From the NCBI RefSeq assembly GCF_009882945.1, contig NZ_WTUY01000004.1, positions 831,662 to 895,661 of the forward strand: a stretch of DNA of 64,000 nt. Direction: 5' to 3'. Origin of the DNA: Alcanivorax sp. DP30 (GTDB lineage: Bacteria; Pseudomonadota; Gammaproteobacteria; Pseudomonadales; Alcanivoracaceae). The notes under the pieces were generated by a model that searched no databases, was not told where the DNA came from, and saw nothing but the letters and a program-made list of their open reading frames with translations. Numbering within the stretch: the first letter of the stretch is position 1; every line of letters starts with the position of its first letter. Below are positions 18,351-26,603 of this stretch, piece after piece. A program made the position numbers and the translations under genes.

Positions 18351-18378
18351 GGAACTTTCAGTGAAAGAAGGCATCTTA
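18351..18378 (+). promoter_or_regulatory. sigma-E (AlgU/RpoE)-type promoter of small RNA copy 2
   Basis: GGAACTT (18351-18357) and TCTTA (18374-18378) are separated by 16 nt. The predicted start, 6 nt beyond, coincides with the first base of the RNA's stem 1, just as in copy 1. Confidence 0.75.
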
Positions 18379-18383
18379 CTTAC

Positions 18384-18534
18384 AGCGACGGGCCGGAACC
18401 CCCGATCCCCCAGTACCCTCACCGGTCCGTCGTTATATAGCCCCGGTCCTCTTCCCCCAAAGAGCCGGGGCGGCAAGCCTCCCTGGCAGCACAGTCGTTC
18501 CCTTCCCCCAAGGTTGCTGCCAGGGATTTTTTTT
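18384..18534 (+). ncRNA. ersA: C-rich-loop small RNA, copy 2 (ErsA/Spot 42 locus)
   Basis: About 151 nt and the same three-hairpin plan as copy 1. Stem 1 is AGCGACGGGCCGG with CCGGTCCGTCGTT: different bases from copy 1 but still paired, around nearly the same C-rich loop. Stem 2 is CCCCGG and CTCT pairing with AGAGCCGGGG, loop TCCCCCA. Stem 3 and the T8 terminator are almost identical to copy 1. Changed but paired stems with fixed loops mean selection for structure and loop sequence. Its own sigma-E-type promoter indicates an independent transcript, so these are sibling small RNAs, probably expressed under envelope stress. Confidence 0.82.
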
Positions 18535-18588
18535 GCCTGGATTTTATGCTCGACGCCAGATGCTAAAACCCAAACCTGACTGAACCCG

Positions 18589-18774
18589 CTGCAGGAGTTC
18601 CCTTCCAGGGGACGAACCTCGCGCAGCGAGGCGACCGAAGGGAGCATTTTGGTATTCATGGGCCCCGACTCACGATCTGCGAATACCTGGGCCCTCCTGG
18701 ATCAACCCCGGGGCAGGCTCAGTGGTCGTTTCCGTGTTTCGCACGGTTCGTCCCCTGGAAGGGAACTCCTACAG
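18589..18774. repeat. long inverted repeat element (CTGCAGGAGTTCCCTTCC arms)
   Basis: The arms are 30 bp, 18589-18618 and 18745-18774, and are nearly perfect reverse complements. Inside are smaller palindromes such as CCTCGCGCAGCGAGG and CGTGTTTCGCACG. Related elements lie at 27839-27985 and, in part, at 54795-55005 and 17691-17717. It fills the gap between the second small RNA and the engB terminator. Confidence 0.8.
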
Positions 18775-18801
18775 CAGCTTTGTAGAGGAGTGTGTTGTCG
18801 A

Positions 18802-18842
18802 CGCAAAAAGGCCCGCCCGGTTACCGGGCGGGCCTTTTTGCG
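18802..18842. terminator. bidirectional Rho-independent terminator after engB
   Basis: AAAAAGGCCCGCCCGG, a short loop and CCGGGCGGGCCTTTTT form a strong GC stem with a T-run on either strand. It lies immediately beyond the engB stop (minus strand) and would also stop read-through from the small RNA side. Confidence 0.93.
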
Positions 18843-19484
18843 TCACGCATCAGGCGTCTCTGCCCCGAAGCCCTCCACGTCCAGCCATTCGCCCAGTTTG
18901 TTCCAGGCTTCTTCGCAGCCGGTGCCATTGGTGGCGGAGAACAGTTGCAGGCTGAGGGGGGCGGGGTGATTCCTTAACTGGCTCTGGACCTTGAGCAGGG
19001 TGCTCTTGGCGGCACCGAACTTCAGCTTGTCGGCCTTGGTCATCAGAATATGGATGGGCATGTTGGCCTGGGCGGACCATTCCAGCATCAGCTGGTCGAA
19101 TTCCTTGAGTGGATGGCGGATGTCCATCATCAGTACCAGGCCGATCAGGGCCTGACGCTCGGCCAGGTAGTGATCCAGGTGCTGTTGCCACTCGTTGCGC
19201 TTGCTCTTTGCGACCTTGGCGTAGCCATAGCCGGGCAGATCCACCAGACGACGCTCTTCGTCCAGCTGGAAAAAATTGAGCAGCTGGGTGCGGCCGGGGG
19301 TCTTGGAGGTACGGGCCAGGGTGCGCTGGCTGGTAAGCCGGTTGATGGCGCTGGATTTCCCGGCGTTGGAGCGGCCGGCAAAGGCCACTTCACGGCCCTC
19401 GTCCGGGGGACACTGATCCAGCCGCTGGGCGCTTTGCAGGAATTGCGCGTGGTGCAGCAGGGTTTCCACGGGGTGCTGTGCCAT
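18843..19484 (-). CDS. engB: ribosome-biogenesis GTPase EngB (YihA/YsxC)
   Basis: 213 residues from the ATG at 19484, which has AGAGG upstream; the longer frame has no family support. GTPase motifs: G1 GRSNAGKSS (37-45), G2 TPGRTQ, G3 [11 protein letters not shown]4 TKADKL and G5 SAT. EngB is needed for late 50S subunit assembly. It converges with the tandem small RNAs and is divergent from the cytochrome genes, the same order as in Pseudomonas. Confidence 0.95.
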   Translation of the reverse strand: MAQHPVETLLHHAQFLQSAQRLDQCPPDEGREVAFAGRSNAGKSSAINRLTSQRTLARTSKTPGRTQLLNFFQLDEERRLVDLPGYGYAKVAKSKRNEWQQHLDHYLAERQALIGLVLMMDIRHPLKEFDQLMLEWSAQANMPIHILMTKADKLKFGAAKSTLLKVQSQLRNHPAPLSLQLFSATNGTGCEEAWNKLGEWLDVEGFGAETPDA

Positions 19485-19660
19485 GGTGGGCCTCTGTAGT
19501 TTATCCTTACCATTCACATGGAATATGACGGCGTGGGTTAGTCTGGTATATAATCCCGCCCGCCGGTCCCACTGGGGGACCGCGGACGTTCTACAAGGGT
19601 TTGCCCGGAAAGGCAAACCACTTCGCCAGCGGTTACGCCAGCTTAGCAGAGGTAGCGTTT

Positions 19661-19957
19661 ATGAAGGGTATGGTTGCAGGTATTGCATTGGCTTTGGTGA
19701 TGGGCTCTGCCGCCCACGCAGCAACGGTTGAGGAACGTTACAACGCAAGTTGTACTTTCTGTCATTCCACCGGTGCCGCCGGTGCGCCAAAATCCCATGA
19801 TGAAGCCGCCTGGAAGCCTCGCATGGATAAAGGCATGGACACCATGGTGAAGCATGTAAAGGAAGGGTTTAATGCCATGCCGCCAAAAGGCATGTGCAAC
19901 GACTGTAGCGACGACGAATACCGTGCTCTGATCGAGTACATGTCCAAAAGCAAATAA
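19661..19957 (+). CDS. cytochrome c5-family protein
   Basis: 98 residues from the ATG at 19661, which begins a signal peptide (MKGMVAGIALALVMGSAAHA) for export to the periplasm. One haem motif CTFCH follows, with the axial Met likely in FNAMPPKGM. A second cysteine pair, CNDC, is typical of the c5 family. It is probably a small periplasmic electron carrier. It lies 24 bp upstream of cytochrome c4 on the same strand. Confidence 0.9.
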   Translation: MKGMVAGIALALVMGSAAHAATVEERYNASCTFCHSTGAAGAPKSHDEAAWKPRMDKGMDTMVKHVKEGFNAMPPKGMCNDCSDDEYRALIEYMSKSK

Positions 19958-19981
19958 GACGCTGTACGTAAAGGATAGGCC

Positions 19982-20632
19982 ATGAAGTTTGTAAAACTGT
20001 TCGTGCTGATGGCGGTTGCCACCGTCGCCACCCCTGCTCTGGCTGCCGGTGACGCTGAAGCCGGTGAAGCCAAGGCTGCTCCCTGTGCCGCCTGTCACGG
20101 TCAGGGCGGTAATGCCTCCATCCCCACCTACCCCAAGCTGGCGGGTCAGGGTGAAGAATATCTGGTCAAGCAGCTGCAGGACTTCAAGTCCGGCGCCCGT
20201 AACAACGCCATCATGGCTGGTCAGGTGGCCAACCTGAGCGAGCAGGACATGCAGGACATCGCTGCCTACTACGCCAAGCAATCTGTAGAAGCCGGTCAGG
20301 CCAATGCGGACCTGGTTGAGCAGGGTGAGCGTCTGTACCGCGGTGGCGACATGGCCAACAACATCCCGGCCTGCGCAGCCTGTCACGGTCCTGCCGGTCA
20401 GGGTATCGATGCGGCCAAGTACCCGCATCTGGCTGGTCAGAATGCCCAGTACACCGAAGACCAGCTAAAGGCTTTCCGTGCCGCTGGCCGGAATGACCTG
20501 GGTGACAACATCATCAAGCGTACCAATGACGGCTCTGTTGATGATCCAGGCATGATGCAGACTATCGCTGCAGAAATGAGCGATACCCAGATCAAGGCTG
20601 TTGCCAGCTTTATTTCCGGGTTGTCCAAATAA
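19982..20632 (+). CDS. dihaem cytochrome c4
   Basis: 216 residues with a signal peptide ending ALA-AGD. Two homologous halves each carry a CAACH haem site, at 35-39 and in PACAACHGP of the second half, with axial Met residues in NAIMAGQ and GMMQTI-type contexts. Cytochrome c4 carries electrons from the bc1 complex toward terminal oxidases in the periplasm. The order engB, c5, c4, dsbA matches Pseudomonas. Confidence 0.94.
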   Translation: MKFVKLFVLMAVATVATPALAAGDAEAGEAKAAPCAACHGQGGNASIPTYPKLAGQGEEYLVKQLQDFKSGARNNAIMAGQVANLSEQDMQDIAAYYAKQSVEAGQANADLVEQGERLYRGGDMANNIPACAACHGPAGQGIDAAKYPHLAGQNAQYTEDQLKAFRAAGRNDLGDNIIKRTNDGSVDDPGMMQTIAAEMSDTQIKAVASFISGLSK

Positions 20633-20655
20633 GTCTGTTTGGTTTCGGTTTGTAG

Positions 20656-20684
20656 AAAAGGCAGCCTTCGGGCTGCCTTTTTTA
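20656..20684 (+). terminator. Rho-independent terminator after cytochrome c4
   Basis: AAAAGGCAGCC, a short loop and GGCTGCCTTTTTT form a stem with a T-run, 24 bp after the c4 stop. It also separates the cytochromes from dsbA. Confidence 0.93.
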
Positions 20685-20777
20685 TTGTTATCATGAAAAG
20701 ATACTCCCCCGGATCGGGAGAAAAATCACTTGCCGGTGGTCACACTACCGGACACTAACAAGAAAGGAGAGGATTCC

Positions 20778-21413
20778 ATGCTTCGCATTGTGACGGCCTT
20801 GCTGCTGACCCTGGGGCTGGCCACGACGGCCTGCGCTGAAGAACAACATTCCCGCTTTGCGCTGGATACCCACTACAAGATCCTGGATGTGCAGGGCACG
20901 GTGGATGATCCGAGCAAGGTGGAAGTCCGCGAATTCTTTTCTTACGGCTGTCCGCACTGCTACTCCCTGGAGCCAGCGGTGGATAACTGGCTGAAGGAAA
21001 AGCCGGAATTCATCAATTATGTGCGTACGCCGGTACTGTTCCTGCGTAATGCCGAACCCATGGCCCGTGCCTACTATGTAGAAGAAGCGCTGGGCAAGGT
21101 GGACGAGATCCACGCGCCGCTGTTTGACGCCATTCACAAGCATCGTGAGCCGCTGTTCAGCGAGCCAGCCCTGGCCAATTTCTTCCGTAAGTACGGGGTG
21201 GAGCCGGAGCAGTTCAGCAAGTTGTACAGTTCCTTTGGTGTGTCCACCAAGATCCGTCAGGCGGATGCCCTGAGCCGTGATTACAAGATTCCGGGCGTGC
21301 CCAACTTCGTGGTGAACGGCAAGTACCTGGTGCTGCGCCAGAACCTGAAGAACAATGACGAGCTGTTCCAGGTGATCGAATACCTGGCCAACAAGGAAAA
21401 GACTGACGGCTAA
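20778..21413 (+). CDS. dsbA: thiol:disulfide oxidoreductase DsbA
   Basis: 211 residues from the ATG at 20778, preceded by AAGGAGAGG; the 20730 start is not favoured. The signal peptide is followed by a thioredoxin fold with active site CPHC at 58-61 and the cis-proline loop GVPNFVVNG. It introduces disulfide bonds into exported proteins. It directly precedes the EEP-family gene, 3 bp apart, so the two are probably translated together. Confidence 0.95.
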   Translation: MLRIVTALLLTLGLATTACAEEQHSRFALDTHYKILDVQGTVDDPSKVEVREFFSYGCPHCYSLEPAVDNWLKEKPEFINYVRTPVLFLRNAEPMARAYYVEEALGKVDEIHAPLFDAIHKHREPLFSEPALANFFRKYGVEPEQFSKLYSSFGVSTKIRQADALSRDYKIPGVPNFVVNGKYLVLRQNLKNNDELFQVIEYLANKEKTDG

Positions 21414-21416
21414 GCG

Positions 21417-22319
21417 ATGCTGCTGGACAAGGCCCGTACAGCTTACCGTGACTGGAAGGCCCGCCCCGCGGGCTTTTCCTTTGCTCGCGAAGGAGTAAGA
21501 AAAACCCGCCAGACCCGTGAAGTGGTGTTGCCTGACAACACCCTCAAACTGGTCAGTTTCAATATCCAGGCGGGGATCGGTTCGCAGAAATTTGGCGACT
21601 ATATTACCGGCAGCTGGAAGCATCTGGTTGCCCATCCCCGCAGTGTGGAAAACATCGAGCAGATCGCCGAAGTGATCAGCCACTTCGATGTGGTGGGCCT
21701 GCAGGAAGTGGATGGCGGCAGCCTGCGTTCACGGAACATGAACCAGCTGGTGCGGCTGGCCTCGCTGGGTGATTTTGCCTTCTGGCACCAGCAGCTGAAC
21801 CGCAACCTGGGTCGCCTGGGCCAGTTCAGTAATGGTTTTCTCAGCCGTCTGCAGCCCTATGAAGTGACGGATCATCGCCTGCCGGGGCTGCCTGGCCGTG
21901 GCGCGATCGTGATCAAGTACGGGCACCCGATTCAGCCCCTGGTGGTGGTGGTGGCTCACCTGGCGTTGGGTGAGAAGATCCGCAATACCCAACTGGCCTA
22001 TCTCTATCGTCTGCTGCGTGAGTACAAGTACGTAGTGATGATGGGGGATTTCAATTGCCGGCTGGAGCATCTGGATGCCTCACCCCTGTCCGAACTGGGG
22101 CTGGGTACAGTGATGGCAGAGAACCTCAATACCTACCCCAGCTGGGCGCCGGATCGTCATATCGACCATATCCTGCTTTCGCCAGGGCTGACCAGTCAGC
22201 ACACCCGCGTGCTGGAAGACTGCAAGCTGTCGGATCATCTGCCGCTGGCCACGGAAATCATCGTCCCGGACGATGTGATCTCGGCCACCCTGGAACACCG
22301 GCTGCCGCTAATCAATTAA
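21417..22319 (+). CDS. endonuclease/exonuclease/phosphatase (EEP) family protein
   Basis: 300 residues with the EEP catalytic pattern: SFNIQAGIG, GLQEVDGGS (metal-binding Glu), GDFNCRLEHL, HIDHILLS and a final SDHLPLA. The fold covers DNA nucleases and phosphodiesterases; the substrate here is unknown. No signal peptide is seen. It follows dsbA at 3 bp, as in Pseudomonas. The last two residues and the stop codon (ATC AAT TAA) lie in the arm of a foldback element. Confidence 0.88.
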   Translation: MLLDKARTAYRDWKARPAGFSFAREGVRKTRQTREVVLPDNTLKLVSFNIQAGIGSQKFGDYITGSWKHLVAHPRSVENIEQIAEVISHFDVVGLQEVDGGSLRSRNMNQLVRLASLGDFAFWHQQLNRNLGRLGQFSNGFLSRLQPYEVTDHRLPGLPGRGAIVIKYGHPIQPLVVVVAHLALGEKIRNTQLAYLYRLLREYKYVVMMGDFNCRLEHLDASPLSELGLGTVMAENLNTYPSWAPDRHIDHILLSPGLTSQHTRVLEDCKLSDHLPLATEIIVPDDVISATLEHRLPLIN

Positions 22320-22475
22320 GAATGAATAGTTAATAATGAATAGCTGCGCGGTTGGGTGTTTGTGTCTTTTTTAGTCTAAGCGCCGCGTACAAGCTGCGAG
22401 GCGCGGACATCACTGCAAGCAAAACCACCAACCTTGCTCGTGTGTTATTAATTCTTAACTATTCATTATTCATTC
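22314..22475. repeat. AT-rich heptamer-armed foldback element 1
   Basis: The left arm is 7-bp units AATTAAG, AATGAAT, AGTTAAT, AATGAAT, then AGCTGCG. The right arm (22445-22475) is the mirror image with small changes. The interior has a GC-rich palindrome around CGCCGCG and GGCGCGG. The left arm supplies the stop codon of the EEP gene. Sister elements: 46458-46625 and 48000-48163. No transposase is encoded. Confidence 0.8.
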
Positions 22476-22513
22476 GTCCCACCACCGTCATGATTATCTG
22501 GCAGGCTACGATC

Positions 22514-23050
22514 ATGAACCTTCGCCGCCTCCTCATCGCTACACTGCTTCTGTTGTCCGCGTTTGCGGCCATGGCAGACTGCCCCCGTGTGCCAGGGGAG
22601 GAGGATGACCGCCGGGCCAATGCAGGATGCCTGATCGTTGAAGATGGTCGGGTGTTACTGCTCACGCATCGCTGGGGCGGCAAGCTGGGAGTGCCGGGTG
22701 GGACGCTGGAAGAAGGTGAGCTGGCACAGTGCACGGCCTGGCGCGAAACCGCTGAAGAGACCGGCCTGCCGGTGACGGTGGGTGGGCGGCTGGCAGTGAT
22801 GAGCAACGGCTTTCATCTCTACCGCTGTCATCTGCAGCAGCCGGTGGATACCAGCGAACCCGTGCCGGTGCCCCGCTCCGGGCGCACCGAAGTGTCGGCT
22901 ATCGGGTGGTATCCGCTGTCGTCGTTGAGCAAGGATCGCTGGCGTTTCTACTACCAGTTCGATCAGTTTGTGGCGCTGGCAGAACAGGTTATGCGGAGCG
23001 CGACAGCTGCAACGGCGAGCGACGCCAGTGACGGACAGCCGGAGAAGTAA
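22514..23050 (+). CDS. Nudix hydrolase with signal peptide
   Basis: 178 residues from the ATG at 22514. It begins with a strong signal peptide (MNLRRLLIATLLLLSAFAAMA), then a Nudix domain with a complete Nudix box at 63-85: G63, E69, R77-E78 and E81-E82. Export is unusual, because most Nudix enzymes cleave nucleoside diphosphate derivatives in the cytoplasm; a periplasmic substrate is unknown. If the signal is real, Cys23 might also be lipid-modified, though AMADC is a poor lipobox. Its 3' end overlaps the convergent LuxR gene by 62 bp. Confidence 0.82.
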   Translation: MNLRRLLIATLLLLSAFAAMADCPRVPGEEDDRRANAGCLIVEDGRVLLLTHRWGGKLGVPGGTLEEGELAQCTAWRETAEETGLPVTVGGRLAVMSNGFHLYRCHLQQPVDTSEPVPVPRSGRTEVSAIGWYPLSSLSKDRWRFYYQFDQFVALAEQVMRSATAATASDASDGQPEK

Positions 23051-24188
23051 GCACTTCCTTGGCCAGTTCGCTCTGGCGAGTGGTGCCGGTCTTTAAGAAG
23101 ACATTTTTCAGTTGGGTGCGCACGGTATGAACGGAAAGCTTGTAGGCCTCCGCCACTTGCTGCGGGCCCATGCCCCGGCTGATGCCGGCGGCCACCCGGG
23201 ATTCCGCCTCGGATAGACCGTAAAGCTGGATCAGGCAATCGAGATCAATGTAGACCTCGGTGCGAGGGTCCTGAAAGTAAAGGATCGCCAAAGGCTGGCG
23301 GGTACCGCTGTACTGCTGCGAAAGCGGATTGCCTCGCAGCGGGCTGACCAGGCAACGAACCCCCTGATTTGCGGATAGCATCAGCGTAATGACACCGCCC
23401 GGTCCGAAACGGCTATCGCCGTCAGGGCGAGTCACTTCGTTGAGCAGGCGCAGAAGCTCCGAGTGCTGGCGTGGGTCCTGAAAACTGAGCAGATGGTTGC
23501 TGATGCAGACCTGGGGCAGCTCCTGCAGCAGATCGGCAGCCTCGGCGGAAAGGTGGATGATCTTGCCGTTGCGGTCTGCCAGCGCGAAGGGCTGGGCCTG
23601 AATTTCCAGCGTTTGTTCCAGCGCCATGCGGGTTTGATCCAGAGCGCTGACCTGAGTCTGTAACCGCAGGGCGCGTCGCACATGCATCACCAGCTCATTG
23701 ATGCGATCGGTTTCATCGCGCTGGTAATGGCCTTGCCCCTGGGTGCGTTGAATCAGTAGCTGAACCGTTTGTTGCTCGTCCTGCCAGACGGTGCCGCAGA
23801 CGCCGTGGTGGATGTCTTGCTGAGCGGCCCAGTCATTGAAGAATTCGGTCTGGTAAAACTGCTTTTGTCCGCAGGTAAAATCCAGATAGGAGGAATACAG
23901 CTGACCGGGTGCCTTGAGCTTGAGTTCCGGTCGCCAGGGGCAGGTATTCACAAAATGGGACACGTAGGCCTGATGATCGGCGTCGTCGATATTACGTTTG
24001 ATGCTGGATTGCACAGACTCGGCGGCGCGATCCATGACCAGCATTCTGGCCGAACGGGAACCGGTCGCCTCGATCAGCTGATCAAGAAACCTGGGCCAGG
24101 CATCCGGATTGCACGGCGCGTCATAGAGCGTATCCAGCAATGACTCGTGCGCCTTCCCCTGCAATCCCTTAAGCGCAGAAGATGTCAT
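22989..24188 (-). CDS. LuxR-family transcriptional regulator
   Basis: 399 residues from the ATG at 24188. A long N-terminal part has no signature I can name; a central segment (QPFALADRNGKIIHLSAEA) looks PAS-like. A C-terminal LuxR helix-turn-helix contains GLSEAESRVAAGISRGMG, QQVAEAYKLSVHTVRTQL and KNVFLKTG. The input signal is unknown. It is divergent from the alpha/beta hydrolase at 24308, with 119 bp between starts, so it may control that gene. Confidence 0.85.
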   Translation of the reverse strand: MTSSALKGLQGKAHESLLDTLYDAPCNPDAWPRFLDQLIEATGSRSARMLVMDRAAESVQSSIKRNIDDADHQAYVSHFVNTCPWRPELKLKAPGQLYSSYLDFTCGQKQFYQTEFFNDWAAQQDIHHGVCGTVWQDEQQTVQLLIQRTQGQGHYQRDETDRINELVMHVRRALRLQTQVSALDQTRMALEQTLEIQAQPFALADRNGKIIHLSAEAADLLQELPQVCISNHLLSFQDPRQHSELLRLLNEVTRPDGDSRFGPGGVITLMLSANQGVRCLVSPLRGNPLSQQYSGTRQPLAILYFQDPRTEVYIDLDCLIQLYGLSEAESRVAAGISRGMGPQQVAEAYKLSVHTVRTQLKNVFLKTGTTRQSELAKEVLTSPAVRHWRRSPLQLSRSA

Positions 24189-24307
24189 GTTGGTCTTGTT
24201 GTTCCCCTGAGTGACTCTTAAGGTACCCAATTGTTGGGTGTATTTGAAGCAAGTGGCATTTTTGGCGGTGACAGCAAAGATAACCAAAAAAACGAAGGGG
24301 TAGGTGC

Positions 24308-25069
24308 ATGGGGGCGTTGCAATGGCGGTTGGCGGATGGTCAGGCCTTGCCGGTGACCCGGGCGGGGCAGGGTGAGCAGGTTGTTGTCTTGATTCATGGC
24401 TGGACATGCCAGCGTAAGCACTGGCAATGGTTGCTGGCCAATCCGCCCGCAGGCTATACCTTGCTGGCCGTGGACCTGCCCGGCCATGGTGAGGCCCGGG
24501 ACGTGACGGTGCCGGCCTGGACGGTTGTTGCCCTGGCGGATTGTCTGGCTGACGCTCTCAAGGATATCGACAACCCCATCCTGGCAGGGCATTCCATGGG
24601 CGGTGCCGTGGCGCTGGAGCTGGCTCGCCGCAAGTCTGTGAAGGGTGTGGTGCTGGTGGATACCTTCGTGATTCCCTATGGGGATCTGGACGAGGACGGC
24701 GCCAGGGGGGTGGAAAGTGCCTTCTATGACGATTTCCCTGCGGCCATCGACAGCCTGGTAGCCAATAACGCTGGCCCGGATTTGCCGGCGGATCAGAAAG
24801 CAGCATTGGCCCGGGATATGGCGTCAGCGCCCGCCGAAGCCATGTTGCCGTTATGGTCCGACCTGCTGCGCTGGTCCCCGGAGGCCGCATTCAGTGAAAT
24901 CACCTGCCCCGTGCATGCCATCAACGGTGACCTGATCGGCGATGTGGCCAGGGCGCGTTGTGAGGGGCATGTCACCGAGTGGCTTCAGCCGGGCACCTGG
25001 CACTTCCCGCAGATGGAGCAGCCGGACATTTTTGCCGGGTTGTTTGGCAGGGTGCTTCACCAGCTTTGA
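24308..25069 (+). CDS. alpha/beta hydrolase
   Basis: 253 residues with the alpha/beta-hydrolase fold: oxyanion HGW (30-32), LPGHGEA, and nucleophile Ser96 in GHSMGG. The acid probably follows in AINGDLIG and the His in GTWHFPQME. No signal peptide, so cytoplasmic; the substrate is unknown. It is divergent from the LuxR regulator. Confidence 0.88.
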   Translation: MGALQWRLADGQALPVTRAGQGEQVVVLIHGWTCQRKHWQWLLANPPAGYTLLAVDLPGHGEARDVTVPAWTVVALADCLADALKDIDNPILAGHSMGGAVALELARRKSVKGVVLVDTFVIPYGDLDEDGARGVESAFYDDFPAAIDSLVANNAGPDLPADQKAALARDMASAPAEAMLPLWSDLLRWSPEAAFSEITCPVHAINGDLIGDVARARCEGHVTEWLQPGTWHFPQMEQPDIFAGLFGRVLHQL

Positions 25070-25121
25070 TGCTGAAATCCTGCCGGGTACCCCACGCCCG
25101 GCAGGCCATGTCGGGCTATTT

Positions 25122-26474
25122 TCAGTACCGCGTTTCCGCCATTCCCGAAAACTGTTTGGCCAGATACGTCGCGTAGTTGTCAGTCATCCCGGCGAGAAAA
25201 TCCAGTGCCCGCATGATGCATTGATAAATTCTTTCCTGCTCCGGCAGTTGTTCGAGATCTTCCGGAAAACTGTGCCGGCCGATCAGGTCGATGATGCGTT
25301 CGTGACGGTAATTTTTTGCGCTGTTGCAGGCGTGGGAAACTGCCGCTTCGATGAGCCCATCCAGCAGGGCGCCCATGACTTCAAAGGCGCCAATTTCCAG
25401 TTCGATTTTTCTCGGATGCTCAAACACTTTTGAGCGCGCCAGCTGCTTGGCATTTTCTACCACATCGCGCACCGCCGGTTCGCAGTGGCTGATGAGATCC
25501 CCTTCCATGCGCCCTTGCAGCAAGCGTTCGTGGTTGGCCACAAAGGCTTCCACGCCGGCCTCGATAAATCGCTCGATAATCTTGCCGCGTAGCAGTGCGG
25601 CCTTGCGCCCGTCGCGCAGGTCGGAATGAATCAGTTCGCTCACTTCCCTGGTGTCAGGTAACGCCGGTTGCAGCAGGGCATAGACTTCATCCCAGTGCAG
25701 CAGGTCCATTTCCAGGCCGTCTTCCAGATCAATAATGGCGTAGCAGAAGTCGTCGGCGGCCTCCATCAGGTAGGCCAGCGGATGGCGACTGAAGCGCCCG
25801 GCCGCTTGTTCCAGCAGGCCGGTGGCGTTGGCGACTTCACGGAAGGCTGCCGCTTCTGACACGAAGGCGCTGTATTTGCCAGGCTTGCTACTGGCCAAGC
25901 CCGCATCCGCGGATAGCCAGGGGTATTTCAGGAAGGTGGCCAGGGTGGCGTAGGTGAGGCGCATGCCATCATCGTATTGGTGGTATTCGCTCTTGGTGAG
26001 AATGCGAAACCCCTGGGCATTCCCTTCAAAAAAAGTCAGGTCGCTTTGCTGGTGTTCAGGGAGCAGATCCAGGAAGCGTTGCCCCCGTTCCTGAAACCAG
26101 GCACGAATGGCGCGCTCGCCAGTATGGCCGAACGGCGGGTTGCCGATGTCATGGGCCAGACAGGCAGATTGGACAATGTCGCCAAAGTCGGTGGCGCTGA
26201 CGGATTCCGGCAGCAGGTGTTTTGACTGCAGGCGCTCACCGGCACGAATGCCCAGGGTGCGCCCCACGCAGGAGACTTCCAGCGAGTGAGTCAGACGATT
26301 GTGGACGTGGTCGTTGGTGGCCAGCGGGTGGACCTGGGTCTTGCGGGCCAGGCGTCGAAAGGCGCCGGAAAAAATGATCTTGTCATGATCACGCAGAAAG
26401 GCGGTGCGCCCGCTTTCGTCTTTTGCATCGCGCCCGCCAAGGCGGGTCTTGCTCAATAGCTGTTGCCAGTCCAT
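25122..26474 (-). CDS. dgt: dGTP triphosphohydrolase (dGTPase)
   Basis: 450 residues from the ATG at 26474 (MDWQQLLSKTRLGG). HD-domain metal ligands are visible in NRLTHSLEV and HDIGNPPFGHTGE. DFCYAIIDLEDG is a further family motif. The family removes triphosphate from dGTP and controls dNTP pools; length and motifs fit the Dgt subgroup found in Pseudomonas. It is divergent from the PfpI-like gene. Confidence 0.9.
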   Translation of the reverse strand: MDWQQLLSKTRLGGRDAKDESGRTAFLRDHDKIIFSGAFRRLARKTQVHPLATNDHVHNRLTHSLEVSCVGRTLGIRAGERLQSKHLLPESVSATDFGDIVQSACLAHDIGNPPFGHTGERAIRAWFQERGQRFLDLLPEHQQSDLTFFEGNAQGFRILTKSEYHQYDDGMRLTYATLATFLKYPWLSADAGLASSKPGKYSAFVSEAAAFREVANATGLLEQAAGRFSRHPLAYLMEAADDFCYAIIDLEDGLEMDLLHWDEVYALLQPALPDTREVSELIHSDLRDGRKAALLRGKIIERFIEAGVEAFVANHERLLQGRMEGDLISHCEPAVRDVVENAKQLARSKVFEHPRKIELEIGAFEVMGALLDGLIEAAVSHACNSAKNYRHERIIDLIGRHSFPEDLEQLPEQERIYQCIMRALDFLAGMTDNYATYLAKQFSGMAETRY

Positions 26475-26603
26475 GAAATCCGGTCCAGGGTTGATATTGC
26501 CGCTGCAAGTACCCACGGTTGGTTCACAGCATGTTGCCATGGCTTGTGCTGTGATGAACAGGCTGCATCCCCGTTGAATTCTATGACGTTTCGGGAGGAG
26601 AGA

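Noticed and set aside
18219..18659. Minus-strand frame across the second small RNA
   Set aside because: The sequence is explained by RNA hairpins and an inverted repeat; composition is not protein-like.
22314..22475. AT-rich elements as insertion sequences
   Set aside because: No transposase or open frame, no visible target duplication, and arms are internal repeats rather than IS-type termini.
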